A stretch of DNA of 64,000 nucleotides from positions 1 through 64,000 of the forward strand of contig JBNKJV010000005.1 in assembly GCA_050291465.1 (NCBI GenBank), in the 5' to 3' direction. Below the pieces are notes generated by a model. That model searched no databases. It saw nothing but the letters and a program-made list of their open reading frames with translations, and was not told the DNA's origin. This document shows positions 49,350 through 57,849 of this stretch, piece after piece (position 1 is the stretch's first letter; every line of letters starts with the position of its first letter). This stretch comes from CBFDBF01 sp050291465. GTDB taxonomy: Bacteria > Pseudomonadota > Gammaproteobacteria > Chromatiales > Chromatiaceae. Made by a program: the position numbers and the translations under genes.

Positions 49350-50114
49350 ATGAGACGTCCGTTGTTACTGCTGCTGTTTTCCCTGCCGGTCCTGCTGGCC
49401 GGTTGCGGGGCGGGTCCGGGCGATGGGCACATGGTGGGTGAACTGGCCTGGGACCGGGTGGAGCTGAGTAACGAGGCGGCGGAGCCGATCAGCGACATCC
49501 CGGTCCGCGAGGGACAGCAGGTGGCTGCCGGCGAACTGCTGGTACAGCTCGATCCCCGCCGTGCCGAGGCCAGACTGGCCGGGGTTATGGCCAGGGTCAA
49601 CGAAACCAGGCTGGAACTGGATCGTCAGCAGAAACTGATCCGCCAGCGCCTTACCAGTCCGGAGCAGGTGGACAGGGCCAACAGTGCCTGGGAGCAGGCC
49701 AAGGCCGATGAGCAGGAGGCGCGCCTGGCCCTGGAACGGCTCAGTATTCGCGCCCCGAATGCGGGACGGGTGGACGAGCTGCCCTTCGAGATGGGTGAAC
49801 GGCCGGCGGTGGGTTCGGTGCTCGCGGTGTTGCTGGTGGGCGAGGCCCCCTATGCGCGACTCTATGTTCCGGAGCCGTTACGTGGCCGGATCGCGGTAGG
49901 TGATGAGGTGCGGGTGCGGGTGGACGGGCGCGAAAAAGAGTACCAGGGACGGGTGCGGCGCATTGCCAGCGATCCGGCCTTTACCCCGTTCTTCGCCCTC
50001 AGTGAGCACGACCGCAGCCAATTGGTTTATCTCGCGGAGGTTACCCTGCGCGACGCCGCGGATCTACCCGCGGGTCTGCCGGCGGACGGGATGTTGCCGG
50101 AGAAGGGTGAGTGA
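49350..50114 (+). CDS. HlyD-family periplasmic adaptor lipoprotein
   Basis: Membrane-fusion protein of 254 aa with lipobox LAGC (residues 16-19). It has a biotinyl-lipoyl-like half (PVREGQQVAAGELLVQLDP), an alpha-hairpin coiled coil (AEARLAGVMARVNETRLELDRQQKLIRQ) and the second half (APNAGRVDELPFEMGERPAVGSVL). It links the ABC exporter to an outer-membrane channel. It overlaps the ATPase gene by 4 nt. It is short for the family, which often has 300-400 aa. Confidence 0.93.
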   Translation: MRRPLLLLLFSLPVLLAGCGAGPGDGHMVGELAWDRVELSNEAAEPISDIPVREGQQVAAGELLVQLDPRRAEARLAGVMARVNETRLELDRQQKLIRQRLTSPEQVDRANSAWEQAKADEQEARLALERLSIRAPNAGRVDELPFEMGERPAVGSVLAVLLVGEAPYARLYVPEPLRGRIAVGDEVRVRVDGREKEYQGRVRRIASDPAFTPFFALSEHDRSQLVYLAEVTLRDAADLPAGLPADGMLPEKGE

Positions 50115-51052
50115 GTGACGCCGCCATCGTCACCCGCGGCCTGACCAGGCGCTTCGGCGACCTGGTGGCGGTGGATCACATCAACCTGCATATACCCCGT
50201 GCCAAGATCTATGGTTTTCTCGGTCCCAACGGTTCCGGCAAATCCACCAGTATCCGCATGCTCTGCGGTCTGCTCATCCCCAGCGAGGGTGAGGCCGAGG
50301 TGCTGGGAATGCGGGTGCCGGGTGAGGCCGAGGCCCTGAAACACAAGATCGGCTACATGACCCAACGTTTCTCCCTCTATGAGGATCTCAGCACCTGGGA
50401 GAACCTGCAGTTCATCGCCGAGATCTACTGTTTGCCCAGCAACCGACGCCGTAGCCGTATCGAAGAGCTATTGCATATATACCGTCTGGAGGACTTGCGT
50501 GACCAGCGAGCCGGTACCATGAGTGGTGGCCAACGCCAGCGGCTCGCTCTGGCGGCGGCGGTTCTGCACGAACCGGAACTGCTGTTTCTGGATGAGCCCA
50601 CCTCGGCGGTGGACCCCAAAAGCCGCCGCGACTTCTGGGAGAGTCTGTTTGAGCTGGCCAGCAACGGCACTACCATCCTGGTCTCCACCCATTACATGGA
50701 CGAAGCCGAGCGCTGTCATGGTCTGGGTATCCTGGACCGGGGGGTAATCGTGGCCGACGGCAGTCCCGCGGAACTGGAGTCGCGCATCGATGCCTCGGTG
50801 GTGGAGGTGGAAACCCCGGATGCCGGTGCGGCCCGCCACGCCCTGGAGGGGCAACCCGGTGTGTTCAGCGTCACTCAGTTGGGGGCGCGGCTCAGGGTGC
50901 TGCTGGAAAAAGATCGTGCGCAGCCGGAGCTGCAGGTGCGGGATGCCTTGAGAGGCGCCGGCGTTGAGGGTGACGCCCGTATCTCGCCCCCCAGTCTGGA
51001 GGACGTCTTCGTAGCCGCTACCCAAGGTCGTTATACGGAGGAGCGGGCATGA
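50111..51052 (+). CDS. ABC exporter ATP-binding protein
   Basis: ATPase of an ABC-2-type exporter, 313 aa, starting at GTG 50111 in a GTGA overlap. Walker A GPNGSGKS, signature SGGQRQRLALA, Walker B LLFLDEPTSAVD and switch His in STHYMDE are all present. The C-terminal 90 residues form a small regulatory domain. It works with the permease at 51049 and the HlyD adaptor; such three-gene sets export drugs or lipids (YhiI/YbhFS-type). Confidence 0.97.
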   Translation: MSDAAIVTRGLTRRFGDLVAVDHINLHIPRAKIYGFLGPNGSGKSTSIRMLCGLLIPSEGEAEVLGMRVPGEAEALKHKIGYMTQRFSLYEDLSTWENLQFIAEIYCLPSNRRRSRIEELLHIYRLEDLRDQRAGTMSGGQRQRLALAAAVLHEPELLFLDEPTSAVDPKSRRDFWESLFELASNGTTILVSTHYMDEAERCHGLGILDRGVIVADGSPAELESRIDASVVEVETPDAGAARHALEGQPGVFSVTQLGARLRVLLEKDRAQPELQVRDALRGAGVEGDARISPPSLEDVFVAATQGRYTEERA

Positions 51053-52149
51053 ACTGCGCCACCCGATTATTGGCCGTGGTGCGCAAGGAGGTGCGCCAGT
51101 TGAGTCGGGACCGCCTCACCTTCGGTATGATTGTGGGTATTCCCCTGCTGCAGATCCTGCTGTTCGGTTTCGCTATCAACACTGATGTGCGTCATCTGCG
51201 CGCCGGGGTGGCGGACCGTGCGGGAACCGAGCTTTCCCGCCAACTGGTGGCGGAGATCCGCGCCTCTCAGGTATTGGAACCGGTGCAGACCGCGCATACC
51301 CGGGAGGAGTTGCTGGAGCTGGTACGCCGGGGCGAGATTACCGTGGGTATTTCCATTCCGGAGGATTTTGAACGTCGCCTGCAACAGCCGGAACGCCCCG
51401 GGGCGCAGCTGGTGGTGGATGGCTCCGATCCTCTGATCCTCGGCGCCGCACGTCAACTCAGCCAGATGCGGTTGAGTGAGGACAGCATGTCGAAGGGGAA
51501 AGAGGCCGGAGAACTTTTCGAGATCTACAATCCTTATAATCCGGAACGACGCTCGGCGGTGCATATCGTGCCGGGGTTGATCGGAGTAATCCTGACCATG
51601 ACCATGGTGCTGTTTACCGCGGTGGCGATTGTACGTGAACGGGAGCGGGGCAATCTGGAACTGCTGATTAACACCCCGGTGCGCAACAGCGAGTTGATGG
51701 TGGGCAAGATTCTGCCCTATATCCTTATAGGCCTGATTCAGGTCTCACTGATCCTGCTGTTGGGGCATCTGCTGTTCCATGTGCCGGTGGCCGGTTCCCT
51801 GTTCGACGTGTATCTGGCGGCACTGATCTTTATCGCCGCCAATCTCACCCTGGGGCTGGTTATCTCCACCGTGGCCCAGAGTCAGTTTCAGGCCATGCAG
51901 ATGACCTTCTTCTTTTTTCTACCGTCGATTCTGTTATCCGGTTTCATGTTTCCCTTCGACGGAATGCCCCGTGTCGCGCAGTACATCGCGGAACTGCTGC
52001 CCCTGACTCACTTCATGCGTCTTATCCGCGGCATCGTGCTGCGGGGCGCCTCCATCGGCGACCTGATGTCGGAGATCTATGCCCTGTTCGGCTTCGCCGC
52101 CGTAACACTCACTCTGGCCACCCGGCGTTTCCATAAGCGTCTGGATTAG
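51049..52149 (+). CDS. ABC-2-type exporter permease
   Basis: Inner-membrane permease of 366 aa. One N-terminal membrane helix (about 22-44), a large periplasmic region (45-175) and five C-terminal helices (from about 176), with the ABC-2 signature NLELLINTPVRNSELMVGKILPY. This layout matches YbhR/YhhJ-type permeases. ATGA overlap with the ATPase gene. No second permease gene is present, so it should work as a homodimer. The substrate is unknown. Confidence 0.95.
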   Translation: MNCATRLLAVVRKEVRQLSRDRLTFGMIVGIPLLQILLFGFAINTDVRHLRAGVADRAGTELSRQLVAEIRASQVLEPVQTAHTREELLELVRRGEITVGISIPEDFERRLQQPERPGAQLVVDGSDPLILGAARQLSQMRLSEDSMSKGKEAGELFEIYNPYNPERRSAVHIVPGLIGVILTMTMVLFTAVAIVRERERGNLELLINTPVRNSELMVGKILPYILIGLIQVSLILLLGHLLFHVPVAGSLFDVYLAALIFIAANLTLGLVISTVAQSQFQAMQMTFFFFLPSILLSGFMFPFDGMPRVAQYIAELLPLTHFMRLIRGIVLRGASIGDLMSEIYALFGFAAVTLTLATRRFHKRLD

Positions 52150-52188
52150 ACCGGCGGGTGGAACGGGTTACCAATTTCCCGTCTTTCG

Positions 52189-54462
52189 CTAGGAATCGGT
52201 CTGAATCTTCCGCTCCAGAGCCGTGATCAGCGCGACAATCTGATCCGATAACGGCCCGACCGTTTCATAGAGTTCTTCCGCGGAGGCCACCTCTCCCTGC
52301 TCTTTCAGCTCCACGATTCGGCGTATGGTTTTGTGCAGCTCTATGTGCGGATCTTCCACTTCCGCCATTTCCGGTAGGTGGCTGAAATGTCGAGAACCAT
52401 CTGAATAATACCAACGTCCAAAGGCACACTCCGTATGGGAGAAGGCGGCCGACTTGTCCAACGATGCCTTGCCATCCAGGAAGGCTCTCAGTTTGCTCTT
52501 CCATGCAAGATGAGCCGCTTTCGCCCTATGTAACTCGGTAACGTGGGAGCCGTCCGTGTTGAAGTTCCCCAGAAGGCCGAGCAGATTCTCCACGTAGTTT
52601 GCCAGCCGCTCGTTCGCCAAAGAGCTTTTCTCGGCATCTCCGGCGGTGTCCTCCGCAAGATGATTAATTTCAACCACATTCCTGTTGATGTCCTCGGCAA
52701 CCGCGCTTTGCTCCTCGGCGGCGGTTGCGATCTGGGAACTCATGGAGGTGATGGTGTCCACCGACTGGGTAATGGCCGCCAACGCCTCGCCTGCCTCCGT
52801 GGCATTGGAGACGCTCTCTTCTGCCCGCTGTTTGCCTACTTCCATGACGCTTACTACCTGATTGACCCCTGACTGCAGACTTTCGATCATTTCATGAATC
52901 TCCTTAACGGAGTCCTGGGTGCGTTGCGCCAGAGTGCGAACCTCGTCCGCCACCACCGCGAATCCGCGTCCTTGTTCACCGGCACGGGCCGCTTCAATAG
53001 CGGCATTCAGCGCCAGCAGATTGGTCTGTTCCGCGACGCCGCGAATGACATCCATTACCGTACCGATGCGCTCACTGTCATGTTCCACCTGATTGATGGT
53101 CTCCACCGCGCGATCCACTTCGGCGGCCAGCCTTTCGATACTGTTAATGGTGTTACCCACTATCTGTTGACCGGACTTCGCCTGCTCGTCCGCTTTCAGG
53201 GCGGCTTCGGCGGTCTGGGTGGTATTTTGCGCCACCTCATGAACCGTTGCGGACATCTCGGTCATAGCGGTTGCCACCTGAGAGGTTTTCTCCTGCTGTT
53301 GAGTTATGCCCCGGTTGGTATGTTCGGAGAGAGTGGAATACTCTCCCACCACCACACCCAGATCGCTGGTTGTGTTGGTAACCTCATTCACCAGGTGTGC
53401 GACTTTTGCGGTTGAAGCATTGTAGGCGCGTGCCAGATGGGAGATTTCGTCGTTACCCGATTCATCCAGGCGATCACTCAGGTTTCCGGATCCCGATGCG
53501 ATGTTTTCCAGTGCCTTCCCGGTTTCAAGCAGAGGCTGTACCACGCCTCTGCTGGTAAACCACACCAGTAATATGATTACGGCCACCGACACCACGCCCG
53601 CCAATATAACGGCATTACGTATGCCCGCAAGTTCAGCCACGTAGTGACTGCGGTCCTTGGCCAATATGAGTACCCCGAAAGGTTTGCCGGAGTAGTTATG
53701 CACGGCGTGGGCATAAAGAGAAACAGGTTTTCCGCGTAGCTCGGACTGGGAGAAACGGGGTTCCCCGGAATAGGCCTTTTTCTGTTCATCCGGCGACACT
53801 AGCTGGACGCCTTTCGCGGTGGTGGCAAATTCCTCCATGTTGCCGGAGCGGTCGATATACAGCGCAACATCCACTCCGTATTTTTTCGAAAAGTCGTCAA
53901 AGAAAGGTTGTCCGAAGGACATCCCGAACTCCACGGAGCCGATATGCCGGCCTTCGGAAAATACCGGCACGATACCACGTACGCCTAAACCGGCTACCCC
54001 GACTTCCATGCCTTTTATCGGCTTTCGGCTTTGATTCGTTTCGACCACGGTATGCCGGAAGGAGGAAAGGTCATCCCCGAATTTTTGTAGTTTGTGAACG
54101 CGCAGAAAAGAAATCGCGGGGGGTGTATGGAATTGGAACTGCCTCGCCCCATAGTCCTTTTTCAGATCCGGAAAGCCGCTGGCGAAATAGCTCTTTAATG
54201 TCTCTCTGTCACCTTCGGCGAACGCCTTTTGTACCTGTGGAATCCCGGCTACGAGAGAGCTCATGGATTGGGCGCGCTGTCCCTCGGATTCAACACTGGC
54301 TATCAGCACATCATATATCTTCTCCATCTCCTGATGCTCCGCCGTGGAGAGCAGGGCCTTCATGTGGGAAAAAATCAGGTAGAAAGCCAAAAACAGGACA
54401 AGAGATACCGCACTGGCCGATGTCAGGATAAAACGCCGGGTAATGCTGATATTGCGCAACAT
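52189..54462 (-). CDS. Chemoreceptor: Cache-HAMP-MCP-CZB
   Basis: Methyl-accepting chemotaxis protein of 757 aa. TM1 at about 10-30, a periplasmic Cache-type sensor (31-280) with GVAGLGVRGIVPVFSEGRHIGSVEFG, and TM2 at about 283-303. Then come a HAMP domain and a long MCP signalling hairpin whose tip reads EQTNLLALNAAIEAARAGEQGRGF. The C-terminus is a CZB zinc-binding domain with His, Cys, His and His (HLAWKSKLRAFLDG, HTECAFGRW, HFSHLPEM, HIELHKTI). CZB senses zinc or hypochlorous acid in other bacteria. The gene is single, with no other chemotaxis gene nearby. It is convergent with the exporter operon. Confidence 0.95.
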   Translation of the reverse strand: MLRNISITRRFILTSASAVSLVLFLAFYLIFSHMKALLSTAEHQEMEKIYDVLIASVESEGQRAQSMSSLVAGIPQVQKAFAEGDRETLKSYFASGFPDLKKDYGARQFQFHTPPAISFLRVHKLQKFGDDLSSFRHTVVETNQSRKPIKGMEVGVAGLGVRGIVPVFSEGRHIGSVEFGMSFGQPFFDDFSKKYGVDVALYIDRSGNMEEFATTAKGVQLVSPDEQKKAYSGEPRFSQSELRGKPVSLYAHAVHNYSGKPFGVLILAKDRSHYVAELAGIRNAVILAGVVSVAVIILLVWFTSRGVVQPLLETGKALENIASGSGNLSDRLDESGNDEISHLARAYNASTAKVAHLVNEVTNTTSDLGVVVGEYSTLSEHTNRGITQQQEKTSQVATAMTEMSATVHEVAQNTTQTAEAALKADEQAKSGQQIVGNTINSIERLAAEVDRAVETINQVEHDSERIGTVMDVIRGVAEQTNLLALNAAIEAARAGEQGRGFAVVADEVRTLAQRTQDSVKEIHEMIESLQSGVNQVVSVMEVGKQRAEESVSNATEAGEALAAITQSVDTITSMSSQIATAAEEQSAVAEDINRNVVEINHLAEDTAGDAEKSSLANERLANYVENLLGLLGNFNTDGSHVTELHRAKAAHLAWKSKLRAFLDGKASLDKSAAFSHTECAFGRWYYSDGSRHFSHLPEMAEVEDPHIELHKTIRRIVELKEQGEVASAEELYETVGPLSDQIVALITALERKIQTDS

Positions 54463-54645
54463 GTACTTTGATCCTTTTGTAGCAAAATCGAATTATTCGA
54501 GAGGAACGCGCTTCCTCTGAGAGGTTAGCGGAAGGAGTATTAAAAACTTAAGAAAATAGGGGGATTTCCAGAAGAAAACTGTTCCTGCCACTAATTGGGT
54601 GATCTTTGGGCGGGTCAGGCGTGAACCCTGCCTGCGCAAGGGGGG

Positions 54646-55314
54646 CTAACCACCCCGCTTCCGGGCCAGGGTCAGCCCGTCCCCAATGGGCACCAGGCTG
54701 ATGCTGACCCGCTCGTCCCGGTGCAGCCTGTCGTTGAGTTCCCGAAGGGCGAGGGTGTCCGGCTCCCGGTCCTGAGGATCGGCCACCGCGCCGCCCCACA
54801 GGGTGTTGTCGAACAGCAGCAGACCGCCGCCGCGCACCAGTTCCAGGCAGCGCTCATAGTAGTTCATATAGTTGGTTTTATCGGCGTCGATGAAGGCCAT
54901 ATCAAAACGGCCTGCTTCCCCCTGATTGAGCAGGCTGTCGAGGGTTTTCAGGGCGGGCGCCAGATGCAGGTGAATACGATCCTCGATCCCCGCCTGCCGC
55001 CAGAACGAGCGGGCAATATCGGTCCAATCGCTGTCGATATCGCAGCATACCAGTTCTCCCCCCGGTGGCAGGGCCTGTGCCATACAGAGCGCGCTGTACC
55101 CGGTAAAGGTGCCGATCTCGATGATGCGTTCGGCCCCGAGCAGTTCCACCAGCAGGGCCATGAACTGTCCCTGCTCGGGAGCGATCTGCATACGGCTCTT
55201 CTCATGCTGTGCGGTAACTTCGCGCAAGGTGCGCAGCAACTCGGTTTCGCGCAGCGAGTGATCAATCAGGTAGCGGTATAAATCCTCGTTCAGGGGCAGT
55301 GTGGCGTTCGTCAT
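54646..55314 (-). CDS. Caffeoyl-CoA-type class I O-methyltransferase
   Basis: SAM-dependent methyltransferase, 222 aa. The SAM-binding motif is IEIGTFTGYSALCMAQALPPGGELVCCDID; motif FDMAFIDADKTNYMNYYE has the metal-ligand Asp; and LLLFDNTLWGGAV follows. It is the bacterial family related to caffeoyl-CoA and catechol O-methyltransferases, which use Mg2+ and methylate a small diphenol or a hydroxyl. Substrate unknown. It is a single gene with no evident partner. Confidence 0.95.
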   Translation of the reverse strand: MTNATLPLNEDLYRYLIDHSLRETELLRTLREVTAQHEKSRMQIAPEQGQFMALLVELLGAERIIEIGTFTGYSALCMAQALPPGGELVCCDIDSDWTDIARSFWRQAGIEDRIHLHLAPALKTLDSLLNQGEAGRFDMAFIDADKTNYMNYYERCLELVRGGGLLLFDNTLWGGAVADPQDREPDTLALRELNDRLHRDERVSISLVPIGDGLTLARKRGG

Positions 55315-55397
55315 AGCTATCCATTCCGCGGAAGAGACTTGTCAGTTATCGGGCTGCCGTCTTTTCTCCGGGTTTTTTCTTGTCCGGAAGATATATA

Positions 55398-55484
55398 TTT
55401 ACCACAGAGGTCACGGGGGAACACAGGGGGATTGGAAAACGTCGGTTGTTGATTCTCCGTATCCTCTGTGCCCTCCGTGGTAAA
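55398..55484. repeat. Inverted-repeat element (MITE-like)
   Basis: TTTACCACAGAGG (55398-55410) and CCTCCGTGGTAAA (55472-55484) are inverted repeats differing at one position, enclosing about 60 nt. The ACCACAGAGG...CCTCTGTG type is widely dispersed in Proteobacteria. Nothing coding. It sits between the O-methyltransferase and the amidohydrolase genes. Confidence 0.6.
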
Positions 55485-55516
55485 AGCGTTTCTGAAACGC
55501 CCCGCCGTTGAGGGGC

Positions 55517-56230
55517 TTAGACGTTTTTGTATTGCGCAATAGCGCCTACGGCTTCGGCCAGGGCCGTCTTCACCCAGCTCCCTTTTTCCATCGGACCGGC
55601 AAACTCCCCGCGGGAAATCTCCAGCTGTACCCAGGGCATCTCGAGGCCGTGGCGACAGGTGATATAACCTCCGGAGAATGGGCTGTTGAGCGCTACCCGT
55701 CCCGGGAAGCGGGATTGCAAAGCGGATTGCAGAATTTGTATCCATTCCTCGGGACAACTTTTCCCCCCGGCGTTACCCAGGCAGACCTGCGGTCGTTCCG
55801 CACCCGGGTCCGGGCCTACCGGTGGTCCATGGGCGGCCATGGTATGGCAATCGACACCCAGCAGCACGCCACTGCGCCCTGCGCCCGCGCTGAGTTGACG
55901 ATGATAGGGTTTGTAATAGGTGTCGAGTAACCGGTGAACGGTACTTTCGCTCAACGGTTCCCGCCAGATCGGCACCTCCCAGCAGGTATGGGTCTTCACC
56001 ACCCCGTCCTTGCGAAAATCGTCTTCCGCGCGATTCATGTCGAGTACGGCGCGTGCGATTTCCGTACGTACGAATACGGCTACCTGGGTTTCCAGCGGAC
56101 CGTAGATCTCCCGCGCGAATTCGTCGCTGTCCGCGATGATCTGCTGCGGACTTAACAGACAGTTTCCCTGCAGGGATTCGGGCACCTCAAGCCCGGCGTG
56201 CGGCAGTGATAGCAGCAGGGGTAGCGTCAT
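55517..56230 (-). CDS. N-formylglutamate amidohydrolase-like protein
   Basis: Hydrolase of 237 aa of the N-formylglutamate amidohydrolase family, zinc-dependent. Motifs: LSLPHAGLEVP, RAVLDMNRAEDDFR, DCHTMAAHGPP. ATG 56230 overlaps the stop of the upstream gamma-glutamyltransferase as ATGA, which fixes the start (the frame is open to 56311). HutG-type members hydrolyse N-formyl-L-glutamate, but no hut gene is near; here the partner genes suggest a gamma-glutamyl or N-acyl-glutamate-type substrate. Third gene of the minus operon. Confidence 0.87.
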   Translation of the reverse strand: MTLPLLLSLPHAGLEVPESLQGNCLLSPQQIIADSDEFAREIYGPLETQVAVFVRTEIARAVLDMNRAEDDFRKDGVVKTHTCWEVPIWREPLSESTVHRLLDTYYKPYHRQLSAGAGRSGVLLGVDCHTMAAHGPPVGPDPGAERPQVCLGNAGGKSCPEEWIQILQSALQSRFPGRVALNSPFSGGYITCRHGLEMPWVQLEISRGEFAGPMEKGSWVKTALAEAVGAIAQYKNV

Positions 56231-57849
56231 GGCCCCTTGGCCGAACCGTCCCGGCGGGGGTCCGCTACACCGATGAACTCTCCCTTCTCCTGCAGTACCA
56301 ATTGGACGCACCCGAGATAGAAGGAGTAGGGATCGCGCACATCGATTTCAAAACCGCGGCGGTGCAGCATTTCCGGAATATCATCCCGCATGCGGGTCCC
56401 CTCCAGGGATACCTTGCCCTTTATCGAGCAATGCATGCGCGGTGCCTCCACGGCATCGAAAGGGGTTGCGCCCCGTTCCAGGCGCAATAGAACCTGAAGT
56501 ATGGCGGAGACGATGCGCTCCGAACCGGGTGAACCGACAGCCAGCCAGGGCTTGCGCCCGCGGAAAACCAACGTGGGTGCGACCGACGCCCAGGGTACGG
56601 CATTGGGACGCAGATAGTAGGGGTGGGAGATGTCCCGGTATTCGAAAGCGCTCATATAGTTGTTATAGAGAAAACCCAGCTCCGACGCGGCGGTGAAGGA
56701 GCCGTATACCCGTTCGATGGACTGGGTGAGACCGACCGCGTTGCCGTCCCTGTCCATCACCGAGGCGTGAGTGGTTTCGCCCCGCGTCTTTATCCGTGTC
56801 TTGATACGTTTGGCTACCCGCTTTGCATATTCCAGGTTGGTGATGTCCTCTCCCAGCTCCAGTTCCTGAGGAAACAGAGTGGGATCATCCGGTCTGTCCG
56901 CGCGGTCCAGATTGGCTCTGCGGATCACGTGCGCCAGCAGTAGTGCGCCCCTGGGTGTGTCGGGATCCCGCTGGGACTCGGGGAACTGGTTCAGAAGATT
57001 GAGGGCTTCGATCAGGGTGCGGCCCGCACCCGGTGGACCGAAGGTGAATACCCGGTTGTTGCTGAAATGGGTGGCCAGGGGTCGGCGTTCCACGGGCCAG
57101 GGGATCTGTGCAAGGTCGTCATCGCGGATCAGGCCGTCGTTCGCCACCATATCTTCGTGGATGCTGCGGGCGATCTCCCCCTGATAAAAATCCTCCACCC
57201 CGGCTTGTGCCATGCGTCTGAGAGTATTGGCCAGGGCGGGTTGCCGGAACCGCGAGCCGATGGGGTAGGTGTGTCTGCCGTTCTTGAGAAAAAGCCGGCC
57301 TCCGGAATGGCTCTGCAGATGTTTCAGTTCACGCCGTGTCAGATAGTGTTGCAACGGTGAGATACGATAACCCTCTTCGGCGGCACGGATGGCGGGAGTC
57401 AGGACTTCGGCCAGGGATTTCGTGCCGTAGTGCTGCAGGGCCCAGGCCAGAACCGCAGGGGTGGAGGGCACCGTCGTGGCCTTATGGCCGCGCAACTGCT
57501 CCACCCGTTCCAGTTCTCCCGGGGGTGTGCGATGCGGCGCCCGGGTTCCGCCGTCGAGACAGAATTTGCGTCCGCTCGCCGCGAGATGGATCAGCATCAT
57601 GGTCTGTCCGCCGATACCGGACGCCGCGGGCTCTACTACGCCCAGGGCAAAGGCCGCGGCCACCGCCGCATCCACGGCGTTGCCTCCGGAGCGGAGCATG
57701 GCGGCGCCGGCCTCGGTGGCCAGGTAGTGCTGAGTGGAAACCATACCGTCCCGGGAGACCCCCACCCGTTGCGGTTGCACCACCCGCGGGTCGCTCGGAT
57801 CGAGCAGATCGATATCGGTCGGCCCCCGGGTTTTACGGATCATGCTCAT
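56227..57849 (-). CDS. Gamma-glutamyltransferase
   Basis: Ntn-hydrolase of 540 aa, cleaving or transferring gamma-glutamyl groups. ATG 57849 overlaps the stop of the preceding gene (ATGA); a second ATG two codons later is also possible. The precursor must cut itself before the nucleophile Thr in TTHASVMDRDGNAVGLTQS. Upstream motifs (STQHYLATEAGAAMLRSGGNAVDAAVAAAFALGVVEPAASGIGG) match the family. No signal peptide is seen, so unlike the periplasmic E. coli Ggt this one looks cytoplasmic. That fits the partner ATP-grasp and M20-like enzymes being cytoplasmic. It could degrade or make a gamma-glutamyl compound. Confidence 0.9.
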   Translation of the reverse strand: MSMIRKTRGPTDIDLLDPSDPRVVQPQRVGVSRDGMVSTQHYLATEAGAAMLRSGGNAVDAAVAAAFALGVVEPAASGIGGQTMMLIHLAASGRKFCLDGGTRAPHRTPPGELERVEQLRGHKATTVPSTPAVLAWALQHYGTKSLAEVLTPAIRAAEEGYRISPLQHYLTRRELKHLQSHSGGRLFLKNGRHTYPIGSRFRQPALANTLRRMAQAGVEDFYQGEIARSIHEDMVANDGLIRDDDLAQIPWPVERRPLATHFSNNRVFTFGPPGAGRTLIEALNLLNQFPESQRDPDTPRGALLLAHVIRRANLDRADRPDDPTLFPQELELGEDITNLEYAKRVAKRIKTRIKTRGETTHASVMDRDGNAVGLTQSIERVYGSFTAASELGFLYNNYMSAFEYRDISHPYYLRPNAVPWASVAPTLVFRGRKPWLAVGSPGSERIVSAILQVLLRLERGATPFDAVEAPRMHCSIKGKVSLEGTRMRDDIPEMLHRRGFEIDVRDPYSFYLGCVQLVLQEKGEFIGVADPRRDGSAKGP

